A stretch of 64,000 nucleotides of DNA from Lentinus brumalis (GCA_001792895.1 MARA01000048.1:62001-126000), one strand, 5' to 3'. Positions 44,727-56,870 are shown, numbered from the stretch's first letter. The notes: generated from the sequence alone by a model not told the origin. Made by a program: numbers and translations.

Positions 44727-45946
44727 TTAATGAGGGCTTGCTGTACACATAGTAGGAGAGGCAGATGGTAGTGCAGATGTGGGTGGAGGAAGAGGCTGCG
44801 GCGACTCCGATCTCGGGAGTCGCGGTGAAATGAGGCTCCCACGGTCCTCTTCCTTCTCCGATACAAGAACATCCACGAGCCCAAGGTCCTCCGGACTAGC
44901 AGGTTTCTCGTCACGGTCTGGAGGAAGACTCCTGGTATGATGGATACCCTCATTGTGTACTCCGTAACGTATTGATGGAATGGGGTGCAAGTGACCAGGG
45001 GTGAGGAGAGAGACCCCAGGGTGGACGGGAGGCCGTACCGGCTCTACCCACGATGCAGCTTAGGACATAGCCTTGGGATGAGCGAACGGACCTAGTCGGG
45101 AAGAATGAAACGCGTACCTCTTCGCCGACGTCCTTTGACCCCGAGCGTGCGGCGGAAGAACGATTGTAGCGAGTTTTCGCGCATACTCATTCTGTCGAAA
45201 TCTGGACACGCATGAGACTTGATGAACACCACACGGTTGCTCGCTGGCATTGACTGATACAGTACGCACCGTGATCGCCATCGAATGTCTGTGTATACCG
45301 GTGCTCCTTCTTACGCCTCCACCAGAAAAATGCGGCTGCGCAAATCAACAGCAGCAAGAGGATCCCTCCGAGCGTCCCGCCAACAATCGCACCGACATGG
45401 GAGGGCTTCTGGGTTGCGTCATCTGTCTGTGTTGGCTGGGTGGCGGCGCCACTGTGCACGAGCTGGGATGTGTGGGAGGTGGTGACGTCGAAGCGGTCGA
45501 GACAGAAGGGTTTCGTCTGGCTGGCATCCGTGACCGTAAGTTCGACAGTGTGATTCGCCCACGAGAGTGTGTCGGCGTTGCAGATGAGCCAGTGCCAGGG
45601 GGTATGAGGATTGCTCGTGGTGTTTGGTGGTCGTCGTACTTCCAAGGGATCCCCGTCGATGGTACATGTCACTTGTGGTACCTCGGTATTGGGCCAGTAA
45701 AAGGCCCAAACGTCCACACTCCAGACTGGAGAATGGCTCTCGCCGTCAGGTTGCTCCAATCAACACTCGAGCACCGAAAGACGCACAATCGTATGTGATA
45801 TTCACAGTTCCCGTGGACTCCGCGCAAGTCTCGCTGCTGGTCATACCATACGTCGGGGCATCACTTCGAACCCAGTCGTTCTCGCTGTATTTGACGGCGA
45901 CGTTGCGGTTGCTCAAGACGATCCAGGTACTGACGGGGTCGATCAT
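44727..45946 (-). CDS. Single-pass membrane protein, array member III
   Basis: Protein of 343 residues. Exons are 44727..45058, 45118..45201, 45270..45725 and 45787..45946; introns are all phase 1, as in members I and IV. It starts MIDPVSTWIVLSN. The extracellular domain includes VWAFYWP, TCTIDG, a Trp-rich strand (WHWLICNADTL) and FCLDRFDV. Then come a short Ser/Thr stem and the membrane helix (GAIVGGTLGGILLLLLICAAA) followed by WWRRKKEHR. The tail has ASWVEPVRPP and PEDLGLVDVLVSEK, matching member IV. No known domain; cell-surface or endomembrane location inferred. Function unknown. Confidence 0.85.
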
Positions 45947-46711
45947 GGTGAGCTGTAGGAAAGCGGTCAGCAATCCGGCCGGGCGAGAACTCTTATACCC
46001 ACTCACGGTCGCGACGAGACCGCATGGGTATTCATGATGGCACCATCTACGCAACCAGTTCTTGACAAGGTTGTATGTCATGATGGCAGTGAACTGACAA
46101 CAGGCACTACGCCTAGTCTGACCGTTGACAGATCGAAGATCCCCTTATTGCATCCGTCTCCCACAAAGCCTCAAGCACCATCGCTCTGCGAAAGGGACAT
46201 GAGTGAGAGACTGCTTGAACATTCTATGCAACCTATCTTGCTGCCCAAATGAAACCCTGCCGCGGGCAACAACGTCGCATGCATGACGATACACTCAGTC
46301 CTGGCGGAGGACCCGCAGATGACTAAATGGGGATTGCGCGAGCCGCACCCTAGCAACCGTGAAGTGTTCACAGCCTGTTCAATACATGCTGCGGGACATA
46401 GCACATGCAAGAATAAGCACGTCTTCGGCTTCGGGGGAGCGTGGTTGGTCACTCACCCGCCGATCTGCTTGGACGTCGACGTTGATTCGGCAGCAATTAC
46501 GGTGGCTGTATGACTTCGTGCAATCAAATTCTGGGGGCATAGGTACCGAGGAGAGGAGAGCGAATGTCGGGCTGCTTGGGTAGGGTATACTCGGTGAAGA
46601 CGAGGCACAGGCACACAACCTCGATAAACAGTCCCAAGTTGCCTCTCAATACGTCCACAGCCGAAGTACAAGTATAGCAAAGTCACAGTGCAGCTCGAGG
46701 GTATTGCAAGA
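45947..46711. other. Intergenic within the membrane-protein array
   Basis: Promoter of member III and 3' flank of member IV. No coding sequence, fragment or repeat recognised. Confidence 0.45.
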
Positions 46712-47974
46712 CTACTTCGTCCCAGAGTCGACAGGAGGAGAGATAGAGTGTCCTGGTGAAGCCATGTCCGTATCGGCGGAGTGAGGTGTGATAGGAGGAG
46801 AGATCAACTGCGTCTGAGCTGGTGCGGCGACGTCCGCATGCTCTTCAGGTTCCGCCGGCTTCTCCGAGACGGGAAGGTCTGAGAGCCCGAGATCTTGGGG
46901 ACTGACAGTTCGGTCTTCAGAAGGGAAGTCCACGCTGCCTGCCCGCTCAAAGTCTACTGTTGAAGCGACGTCTTCACGCTGCACGAAAGAGGATTTCTCG
47001 AGGAAGGGTGGCACGACGAATACAGGGTGCCGCGCCTCTACCCACGACGGTTCTATAATGCCGACCGTCACAGCTGCGGGATGGATCACAAAAGCGCTGG
47101 GTGGACTACGCACCTTTCCTCTGTTTCCTGCGGCCCCAAGGGCGGAACCTGAACGACGACAAGACAGTGCTTCGCCGTCGAGAGTGGAGGCTGTGGTGGT
47201 CGAAGTCTGGGGCGACAAACGAAAGCGGCGTGAATTGCGCGCAACACCGGGTGCTAAATGAAACGCACCGTCGTCGTCCCCTGTCATGCGTGCGTACTGA
47301 TGCTGCTTCCTCCGCCTGTACCAGAAGAACAGCGCTCCGCAAATGGCAAGAGTCAAGATAATCCCTCCCAACGTGCCTCCCACTATGGCCCCGGTAGACG
47401 TCTTCTTGGCAGCCGCGACACCAGCACTGGAAGAAGAGGTGGCTGAGGTCGTCGAAGCGGTCGAGGTCGAGTTGCCCCCGGATTGTTCGAGGATTTGGCC
47501 GGCTTGCGGCATCATGACATCAAAAACATCGAGGCAGAACGCCTGGTTCTGGGTAGCCTCCGTGACGGTGATCTCCACGGTGTGGTTCTGTGAGGACAGG
47601 CCCTGTGCCTGGCAAACGTACCACTGCCAGGAGATGTCGGGGTTGCTGGACGTGTCGGGAGGATCGAGGACCTGCAGCGATTTGCCGTCGACGGTGCAAG
47701 TCAGTTGAGGTACGTCATCCCCAGGCCAGTAGTACGCCCACACAACGACCTCGTGGACTGCGCGGCGCGGTCAGAAACCGAGAGCTGCGCTGCTCAGTGG
47801 ACGCAATAGATCGACGGACGCACATCTATATGTCACCGATACCGACCCTGGAGACTCCGCGCAGGTAACGCTGTTCGACGCTCCGTCAACATCGACGTTG
47901 GATGGGATCCAGCTTCCGGAAGTGTAGTTGACGAAAGGGCTGGTATCGTCTAAAATGACCTCGACGTCGGCCAT
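46712..47974 (-). CDS. Single-pass membrane protein, array member IV
   Basis: Protein of 364 residues. Exons are 46712..47073, 47114..47206, 47269..47757 and 47824..47974, phase 1 throughout. Two introns of 62 and 40 nt add up to a multiple of three, so the genomic frame happens to read through them; the spliced version gives the FDHHSLHSRRR exon that aligns with member III. Extracellular part: VWAYYWPGDD (about 56-65), WQWYVCQAQG, FCLDVFDVMM; Ser/Thr stem about 140-171; membrane helix about 173-197; then YRRRKQHQY. The tail has IIEPSWVEARHPVF and SPQDLGLSDLPVSEK. Function unknown; possibly a surface sensor. Confidence 0.87.
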
Positions 47975-48849
47975 TGTGGGCGGGGGTTGGCCGTAGAGAG
48001 CGAGAAGCGAACTGGGGCGCCGGGGGCCTATGTAGCAACTATGTAGTCATCCCATGTCTAGGCACCACAAGTCAACGAAGCCCTTCGCAGACTATGTCGT
48101 AGGCGATGCTGTCAGCACTCGGTAGCGGCGCAGTCAAATCTGTCCGCGTCAGCACATACGAGCGCGGACACTGCCCGTGCAGATCGCAGGACATGTGCTG
48201 TGCCAGCTGTCAAAGATCTGAGCAAAATTAGCCTGCCGTTCTCCATAGCAGCGGTCGATCCGCACCTGCTTGGCTCACAGAACGCCGTGGAGGGTACAAG
48301 TGCAATAGCAAGGTTTGGAGTGCTTCATGCACGAGCGAGAGCCGGAGGCGTAGCAGATGGACACTCGACGTTTTGGGAAGCCACTGTCCGCTTCGTCGTT
48401 TGTGAGATCGTTGATTGGGCTTGGGCTCAGTCTCAAGGCCTCAAGACGGGCCAGACACTGATGGACGGATACGTCAGAGGTCGACAGTGCCGAATGACAC
48501 ACTCTCACAAGACGGGTCTACATACCTTGCCCTGCCAGAATTCGATGATTTGTCCCACCAGCATCAATCAGACAGCCGCAGCCATACCACAAAAGACGCC
48601 GCGTTGTGTATCGATGTGCAAGGTTACATAATCCGCTCGCCCTCGGCGGTGCACTGGGCATGCGACAGAAATTACATGATCAGTACAATGTACACGAAAC
48701 GAGGAGCAAACGACCGACCAACTACAAACGCCCTTGGTCCGGACGATCCCAGTAATCCGGATCTCCTCCGAAATCATCGGGTCCTCAGGCCCCATCGACG
48801 ACGCGCCCTTCCTCCACGGACCATCACCCTCCTCGCACGTTCCTGATTC
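47975..48849. other. Intergenic, no gene recognised
   Basis: Promoter of member IV and 3' flank of the next membrane-protein gene. Only short frames without motifs are seen. Confidence 0.45.
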
Positions 48850-50568
48850 TCACGCACCATCAACAGCCTCGTCCCACCTCCGAGGCTGTGTTGCCGTCCT
48901 CGTACTATCACGCGATACCGCGCTGCCAGCAGACGTGGTCGGTACAGCGCTTGCACTGACCCTGCTCGCCAGTGCCACAGAAGCGTGCATGCTGTGGAGG
49001 CGCAAGGCCGAGTGGATATCATACCCGGCATGCACAGGCGAAGCACCCTCAGCGACGTGAACTGTGCCACTGTCAGCCACGGGTCCGACGCCTGCACCCA
49101 TGCGATCCCGGGGAGCGTCCACAACGCCTGCTTCCATGCGACCCCGGGCAGCTTTTCCGAGTGCTGCAAGTGGTCCGAGGTCTGGCTCCGCATCGCCTCG
49201 GCTGAGGCTAGACGAAGCGCTCATGGCTGACAGAGACGCAGATGGTACCACCGGGGTGCTGCGCTCGCTCGCAGGGGCGGAGGGGAAATATCCGCGTTGG
49301 ACAGACCCTAGGAGAGGAGGTGTGTTCGGGTAGGCAAACAAATGTGCGTCCGGGTCAGGTGAGAAGGTGAGAGGATGTGCGTCCGAGTCTCTCGGGAAAG
49401 CCACCGGGTCCGTATGGTTGATGAGCGGATGCGTGTCCGGGAAGTACACGACTTCTAGATACCCCACGTCAGCTCAAGCATAAGTGAGACTGCGCACGCA
49501 AATGGAGCGGACGTACCTTCGCCCTTGCCGACGCCACGCGGCTTTTGTCTTCTCCACCATAAGAAGTACACGCACAGCCCCGCTACAAGCAGCACGACCG
49601 CGCCCGCCACCGATGCGCCTACAATTGCAGCCACAGGAACCCCATGTCCCGACGTCTCCGCCAATCCTGGTCCATCGGGACTGTTTGCACCCGTCTCTCG
49701 TATGGCCAGCTGGTTCTTCGTGATGCTTGCGGCTTCTGAGTAGGGCGTAGCACGGGTCGGGTATACCCGACACGGGTACGGGTAGAAACCCGTGCGGGTA
49801 CGGGTATGGGTTGACGTTCGTCTACCCGTGGGCAGAACCTTGGCTAAGACAGTGACCGTCCAGCCCGAGATGGGACTGTCTCGCTGAAGAGGGACCGGGA
49901 AAGCTGAACTGGCGACTTAAGTCACAGTTCGCACTCCCTTCGTGACTCGGAAAGAGTGGGAGTCGGCCCCAACCCGCAACCTTACCCTACCCGTACCCGT
50001 CTCCCACGGGTATCTCACCCGCACGGGTACGGGTACGGGTAGACTTCTCGTTACCCGTACCCGACCCGTGCTACGCCCTACTTCTGAGATGCAATAGCGA
50101 GGGTATGAGGGATACGAATGAAGCCAATAAGAGGACATCGACACAGACACGCAGCAGTAGGACGTGCCTTCAAACTGCGGTGCGATCGAACTGCCCGCCT
50201 TGGTCGTGTCTCCGAACATGTCGTCCCAACCCGCGTCGTCGATTCCGTAGGGTCGCACCGTCGAGTCGCGTGCGTGTCGCGGATCTGCCAGTGAGTACGC
50301 CATTGGAGAAGGCAAGAGAGGGAGTGAACGTCGCGTGGGCCGACATACTTACCCGAACGCACGACTCCCGGGCGAGGCCTCATCATAGCTCTGACATCAT
50401 CGGTATTGCATCCCGAACGAGCGCGACACTGCAAGTCAGTAGGCGACCACGGAGCGCCCGCAGCGATGACAGCACGTATATGAAAGACCACACACCGTTA
50501 ACAGAGAGCGCGACAGCTAGCCATTGTCTAGCGTCGAGCCCTGGGGCACGGACCTGCAGATCTGACAT
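48850..50568 (-). pseudogene. Single-pass membrane protein gene interrupted by a MITE
   Basis: Exons 48850..49454, 49517..50284 (containing the insertion 49741..50080), 50353..50428 and 50476..50568. It starts MSDLQVRAPGL with a hydrophobic segment (WLAVALSVNGVWSFIY) that may be a signal anchor. With the 340-bp element and one 8-bp duplicate removed, the exons join in perfect phase to 397 residues, including a membrane helix (VPVAAIVGASVAGAVVLLV) followed by WWRRQKPR and a Pro/Ser-rich tail. With the element present, translation enters it and stops at 49917, before the helix. It resembles the array at 42.5-48.0 kb in layout but not in sequence. If the element is not spliced out, the gene is broken. 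Confidence 0.72.
49741..50080. mobile_element. hAT-like MITE, 340 bp
   Basis: Non-autonomous DNA transposon. The ends are perfect 23-bp inverted repeats starting TAGGGCGTAGCACGGG (left 49741-49763, right 50058-50080). They are flanked by an exact 8-bp target duplication CTTCTGAG at 49733-49740 and 50081-50088. An 8-bp duplication and a TAGGG start fit the hAT superfamily. Subterminal regions are packed with GGGTAC/ACCCGT units, as is usual for hAT transposase binding. There is no coding capacity. It sits inside a coding exon of the host gene. Confidence 0.85.
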
Positions 50569-50717
50569 TGTGAGCGCGACAAACGACGACGATGGAGTGG
50601 ATAGCTAGAGAAGCGCAATACGACGATACATCGGGAAGGGGGAATGACTAGATGGGAATACGCTGAAATGCTGGTGTATACTTCTCGGTTCTCGGCATGG
50701 GGATATGAGTGGATATC

Positions 50718-52996
50718 TCAGAATGTCTCCTCCTCGTCGACTGCTCCCTCGGGCACTTCGAAGCCCTCCTGCGGAGCAAGAAAGAGAATATCAGAAAGAT
50801 AGGAACGAAGGAGCAGAATAGTGGACGCACCTCCGTGGAGTACAGGATCTTCTGGATCTCGCGGAGCACGGGGTCGTCCTGCTCTTCTGCTTGCAGCGTC
50901 TCGAGCTGCTGCTGGACAATGATCTCGATGTCCCGCAACTGCAGCGTCATCAGTCAACGACGCGTTCACGGATTGGGCATAGCAACAATGGAAGCCTTCC
51001 GAGTAACGCACCTTCGCGAAATAGAAGTCACGCTCCTTCTCCAACCCCTCCAGGTGCACGTTCATCTCCCGCAACTGCGCTGTCAAATTCTGCACGGCCT
51101 CGTTGGGTTGCGCGGAGGCGGAGCGATGGCCAGTTACTGGTGTGCGGCCGCCTGCTCGAGACGCACCGCCGCCGAGACCACCAGTGCGAGAGCCGGACGG
51201 AGCAAGCGGCGCGATTGTTGCAGGAGTGTCGGCGGGGGCTCCGCGGCGGCGGGCGACGGGATCGTATGGGTGACCGCCGTAGTTGGTGTCCCAGAAGCGT
51301 TTGATCCATTGGAGGAACTCAAGGTTGTCCCTGCGCGATAACGGGTAAGGACACCAGATTCAAACCACCACGGAACGGAGACAACGTACTGCATCTTGCA
51401 CTTCACGAGCTTCTCTACAGGAATCGGCTGTAATATGTTAGAAACGAGATTATATGTGAAGTGGGGATAGAAAGTCAGAGCCAACCAGGACATCGGACAG
51501 TCCGCCGCCGCCATGCAGCTTATGATGAGCGCAACGCCTTGTAGCGCTCATGCCTCTGCCTGTAACGCAGCTCCGGTGGATGACCACGCGTGTCGGTCAA
51601 AAAAAGGGATACGTCAACACGCCAGGCATCCCGGGGTTTTGGACGGGAAAAAATGGCGTAAAGTCGCCGCGCGAGGTTACCCTTTGGCTAGGTTTCAAGC
51701 TGGAAGGAAACTTTTCGGCCGGTCGCGCTCACAAATGAGACGAAGGTATACTCGCGCGGCGGATATACGTCGCCTTTTCGTCCGTCCGAAAAGCGGGTAT
51801 GCTTGCCGTGCAACCTCGACGGCGGCGCAGAGCACGACCGCGCCCGCCCTCTGCGGCCGTCAAGGCGCTCCGACCCGCCCTCGGGGAGCTCTGTTGTCTT
51901 CTCACCGCGCATACCGAGATCATCGTCGTTGACTCTCGATGCGACACCATTTTGGGGTGAAAGGTAAACATATCGGCGACCCGACCACTTGGGCCTCGGC
52001 CACATTGGCGTGAAGTCTCCGCTGGAGTCCTTCATACAGAGCGCTCCCCGTCGTACGCACTCTCTGGCTATGTCAATACACCCATCAACCCCCCCTGCTA
52101 GCGCTCTCGCGAGTCTCAGATTCGCCGCTAAGGCACGCGCCGGGAAAGGGGGGGGGGGGGGCAGCATAGCCAATACACGGAGGACAATGGGCACCGCCCA
52201 ACGCTATTTGTGCCAGCCCGCACACTCGCGCTGACGACGTCTACGAGCTAGAATGCTAGTGGCATCGGCGATCGGGTGGGGCCGTAGCAGCGTGTCCTGT
52301 GTCGGGGTACTCTTATGGCTCGTCATCTTGTCCGCCGGACAAACTTCCTAGTCGTGGAAACATTCTCGGAGGGGATCACACACCTTCTCGACCTTGTGCT
52401 GACGGAAGACGTTCTGGAGGATCTTGAAGTTGGCGATGAATTCGTACTCGTGCTTCGCGTTCATCTTCACGCGAGCCATCGGGATGTCGCCTGTCCATAA
52501 CCACCATGCCCTGCCGCGGTGAGCAAACCACCCTACGAAGAAGAAGAATGTTGGGGCAGTCAAAGATGACGATTCGAGGCCGGTGCTCGAGAACGGTTCG
52601 AGACTCAATTATCTTCAACCCAAGAAGCGTTGGTGATGCGACTCCGAAGTCGCAATGCGCCTTCATTGTAACCATGACCTTGTCGCTTCGCGTCCCTTGC
52701 ACGAACCGACGAGGTCGAACCTACTGGCGAACCCTTTTCGCGCCGGAGGTCGGACAGAGTCATTGACTCACAGTCCTTCCTCGTCCAATTCTGGTCCCCA
52801 AATCGCCCCTCGAACCGTCTTCAGAACCGTCCTCCAACCGTGCACTTCGACTGCCCGTAATTTGAAGGTACTGACCGAAGATCGAGTCCATAACCTGGCA
52901 GTACGCGCCACCCGTCCCGCACTGCTCGACTTTCGTGTAGTTGATTTGCAGCAGCCGGTTGAGCCACTGCAAAAGCTCCATGCGAGACTCTCCCAT
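50718..52996 (-). CDS. BIM1: EB1/Bim1/Mal3 microtubule plus-end tracking protein
   Basis: Protein of 247 residues. Exons are 50718..50768, 50831..50938, 51012..51330, 51390..51427, 52384..52490 and 52876..52996; phases all close. The N-terminal calponin-homology domain is unmistakable: SRMELLQWLNRLL, YTKVEQCGTGGAYCQ, VKMNAKHEYEFIANFKILQ, FLQWIKRFWDTNYGG. A Pro/Ala/Gly linker is followed by a coiled coil (LREMNVHLEGLEKERDFYF) and the EB1 C-terminal motif. It ends in EEETF, like the acidic-aromatic tail that binds CAP-Gly proteins. It tracks growing microtubule ends. Odd: two introns are far longer (385 and 956 nt) than the 40-90 nt usual here. Confidence 0.95.
52148..52161 (+). repeat. G14 homopolymer inside the EB1 intron
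   Basis: Fourteen consecutive G bases in the 956-nt intron. Likely length-variable between reads or strains. Confidence 0.8.
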
Positions 52997-54620
52997 CTTG
53001 AAGACGCGTCGAAGAAAAAGAAATGAAACAGTAGAGAGAGTGGATCGTGGACGATGAGAGTCAAGAGCAAGCCGTGCCGTCAGATTTGGACGCGTTCATC
53101 CTTGGGCGCCTGCGCTACCTCTAGGCGTCTGACCTCCTCCTCCTGCCTTCCATCACTCTCTGAACGTATATCTTGCTGTTCTCGCAACTAGACTGGTCAA
53201 AACTGGTCTAAACTTTCGACTGGACTCGGGAGCTTTTGAGTTTAGATCATAGAAACTAGAGCCACTCTAACCACCAACCTGAGTCTCCGCAGCCTCTCGT
53301 CGCCCATTGTGAGTCCCACACTTCTTTCTTTCGAGGATCTCCGAGAACTGAGATGATGGCTGCAGAGACTTGCGACATACATACCCACTTAGAAGGGTTG
53401 ACTATACCTGGTCTTCGAGGCACGCTGTCACGCGTCTGTGGCGCGGCCAAGTAACACGGGTACGTCCGTATCTTGCTCGAGGAAGCAGTACCGTTTCCAA
53501 GTCTTCGGGAGTTCGTGTATCTCCTTTGTATACGTCCGGCAAGGCTCCGGGCGTACGACTTTATGCGCTTCCGAACTCCGCAACGCTAGAAGACCGGTCT
53601 CAGTGACGTGCCGAAGAGACGACGAAGATTCGTCGTGTGACGCGTTCCCAATGTTGGATGAACGACGACGCACGGACGAACAATCGGATTTGTTCAACTC
53701 CTGTAAAATTTACGCCTCTTGCCTGCCGTATACATGATCAGAGTTGGCTTGCTGCATGCGCTTGATGCCTTAGTGAACACCCAATCGCGATGATGGGCAT
53801 GGTGACGGCCAGTGTCTGCAAGCCTGGTCGGCTGAGGGGTAGCAGGTCCGACCCGTCACCGGCTTGGGCGTGGATATGTCAGTAGGCCGCCAGGCAGAGG
53901 CGCACGTTTGTTGAACAGAGTCTTGAGACTTGCAGCCGACCACCAATTGCTTCATAATGCTGACTCTGTCTTGCAGGTAGTCCTCTCCTACACTGAATAG
54001 AAGCTCGCTAGCGACCTCCACATTCTGCCCGTTCTCCCAAATTCTGGCAACTAGCCGCTTAAGATAGGTACGTCAGTGCTGTTATGTTCTCCGAGGCTAC
54101 CACCGACCGTCGATACTCGAAGCACACAATATTGTGCGGACACATAGGACGTGTTCCGACGCATCCTATGTGACCGCACTAGCATTGTCTTGTGAAGTGA
54201 TCGTATCGTGCTGTGTTGTACGGTGTGAAATGGCTGTAACAGTGACTACTAGGTTCGAGAAACCGAGGCGCCACAAAGTTACGGGCGTTAATGATGCCTA
54301 AAAAGGTCGTCTTAATCACTCCATAGTAATCAGCACAGAATTTCTAACGCTAGAACCTTTGCGAAATGCGTTCTCTGACTACTCGTCAGGGCAAGGGTGT
54401 GGACGAGGTGGAGCTGAAGAGATCACTGTCTATTGTCTTCATTTGCCTCTATGCCACCTAGATGACGGCATCGGTCTTGTATTGTCGTGTTCAAGCGGTG
54501 ATGAAGATTACATATATACATGTCTCTTTTTTTTCTCCCTGCAGGAGCGTGACTGACTCTGAGCTTGACCTAGAATCGCTCAAGTCCTCGATCTCTCTGC
54601 CTATCCCCCATCCAGAGACT
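52997..54620. other. 1.6-kb region without a confident gene
   Basis: EB1 promoter at the left. Two short minus frames (53428-53697 and 53770-54021) look protein-like in places (VASELLFSVGEDYLQDRVS) but lack context and may be gene relics. The right end carries a pyrimidine tract and TATATA near 54512 before the F-box gene. Confidence 0.4.
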
Positions 54621-56020
54621 ATGCAGCTACCTCCCGAAGTGTTCAGTGCCGTCGTGTCCTATGTGACCACTCGCGACCTCATCACGCTCAGCCGGACGAG
54701 CAAAGCCTTCCAGCGCGCCGCAGAACCGTTGATCTACGAGCACGTCGTCCTCCGCGATGCGCAGAGCGCGTTCTTGGGCTGCCACGCCATCACCGTCCGC
54801 GACGCCTTCCGCGCCCCGTATGTGAAGCGCTTCATCCTCTACCAAGACAACCGCCGCATGATGCCGCGGAGCAACCTCGCCACCGTGCCCGCCCAGTTCT
54901 GGCTCTCCGTCCAGCACGCGCTCGCGAAGATGGTCAACCTCGAGTACCTCGTCGTGCACGACCCGCAGGCCGCGCAATCCTGGATCCTCGACCACAGCGA
55001 CATCCGGTTCCAGCTACGCGAGGCGAACCTGCGGCTCCCGTGGGATTCGCACACCGTCCTATTCCTGGCAGGCCAGAAGAAGCTCAACGCGCTCATCCTG
55101 TCGACCGACGGGAAGGAGGACGTCCCGCTTTGCACCCTCCCGGCGGCGGCGCTGCAGTCGCTCGAGGTCTTCAGCGGGCCCGTGCTCGTCGCCGCAGAGC
55201 TGCTCGGGTGCTCGCTGACGCGGCTCCAGTTGACGGTCGACGAAGAGACGGCGCCGATCTTGCCGACGGTCGTCGCGGACGTGGGCACGATCATGGTGAC
55301 CCTGCGGAAGCTGCATATCGTTGGGATGCCGGACCACCTACTCATGGAGACCCTTCAGCTCATCTCGACGTCAGTGTTCGCGCCGAAACTGCAGTACCTG
55401 GGTATCCTTCCCATACCTTCTCGCGACGTGAGTCTATCCTTTCCTCGCTAGCCTTCTTTGTTCTGGACTCGTCTGGGTGTCTGTCGAACTCAGCGCGGCC
55501 ACTCCGCGACCGCGGAGGATGCCTCTAGGTTTGATACCCCACATGCAAGATTATGTTCGTCGCCGTTCTCCTGTGGCGTCGACCTGCTCGCTGTCAGGGT
55601 GTCTCTCGCTATCTCTGCGGCGCAGACCGTGCCGTCAGACATGACGACGGCGTTGGCCACTCAGACAAGCTCATTTGGCCCGCTCGAGTCTCGGTGAACG
55701 AGCCCAGTCGCTCACGTACACATACGATCATCCACGCTGACGCACCCTCCGAACAGTGGCACGCCATCCACCGTTGCCTGATGCAGCTCCCCGCGCTGGA
55801 GGTGATCGAGTTTGACATCACGCGCTGGGAGCCTGCGCCGTGGCAGGAGACGTTCCAGCGCGTCGTGCTGCTCGAATTCCGCACGTACTGCCCGTCGCTG
55901 CAGCAGGTCGTCTTCTGGATCGCGCAGCACCGGTTCACCTGGTTCATGCGCGACGGCGAGTGGACCAACATGCACCAGATGGCGCGCCACCACATGTTCG
56001 ACTCGGGCTGGCGCAGCTAG
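54621..56020 (+). CDS. F-box/LRR-type protein
   Basis: Protein of 356 residues. Exons are 54621..55427 and 55757..56020. The start MQLPPEVFSAVVSYV begins directly with the F-box (LITLSRTSKAFQRAAEPLIYE). LRR-like segments follow (LEYLVVHD, LREANLRLPW, LNALILSTD, LQSLEVFSG, LRKLHIVGM). The C-terminal exon begins WHAIHRCLMQLPALEVIEFDI and corresponds to the last exon of the gene at 8102 (MRMPQLRCIEVDV), with the intron in the same place. The intron is 329 nt, longer than usual here, so an extra small exon cannot be excluded; the alternative frame upstream of 55757 is open but not homologous. Likely SCF adaptor; target unknown. Confidence 0.8.
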
Positions 56021-56870
56021 GTCGGTCGACGGGACGGGCGACAGATGTCCCTGGCGTGGGGACCCCGCGGGCACCCCGGGACGCTGCGATCCGGGGACAG
56101 GCCGCATGCAAGAACGACGATACCGGAGCTCGGGATCCCTAATCGGAGGCGGGAGACATAGGATGCTGTGTGTGGACATCACGTTCGTGCAGGTGTGTGG
56201 TTCAGTTCCCGCGTGTGGGCGTTGGGCGGCGGGACGAGGGCCGCCCACGCGTATCTGATTCCGCATCTGGGCATCTGGGCCTGGTTTCCGTGCATGGGAT
56301 TTCGCGAGAGGATGTTGGCCTCGGGAGCTCGGAGCCGTGTATTAGACTCGACGCGATATCGAAGATAATCTACGCAATGGCTGGGACGGATTGTTTTGCC
56401 AGCGAGCGTGGGCTTCGCGAGTTCCTGCGATGGCGGAGGTTCCTGGCGCAACGCACACGGGCGCGTGCAAGGTGCACCGTAGAGGTATGTTCACACCCGA
56501 GTGGAGGAGCTGCGACATGGTCGGGGGAAACAGGACGGCCCAGCGCCCGAGACGTGTGCCTCTATCGCGATGGCCGGGAGAAAGCCTCTCGGATCTGGCA
56601 ACAGGCCGCGGACAGATCCAGGCAAGCTGTGTGCACGGACGCGGCATACGCCGCACGGGGTCTGTGCTGCCATATGTGTGAGAGAAGCCTTGAGGAGGAG
56701 CGCGTCTTCGGATGTGAGGCGGCTGCGCCGTTCTCTTTATTTGCGTGCTCGCTCATATTCCGGCCATGGACCAGTGCGTGCGTGGCGTCTCTCATATGTA
56801 TACACCCCGGCCATCCCCTCCTCCTTTGTTCGTTTCATATCCCAAGCCCCCACACCGCGCTCCCGTCCCC
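56021..56870. other. Intergenic, no gene recognised
   Basis: Overlapping frames in all phases, typical of G/C-rich non-coding sequence. The promoter of the following Ser-rich gene is expected at its right end. Confidence 0.4.

Noticed and set aside
44727..44990. Separate small gene
   Set aside because: It is the last exon of membrane-protein member III, joined in phase at 45058.
49741..50080. Telomere-like repeats or a chromosome end
   Set aside because: The ACCCGT/GGGTAC units are confined to an element with terminal inverted repeats and a target duplication in the middle of a gene.
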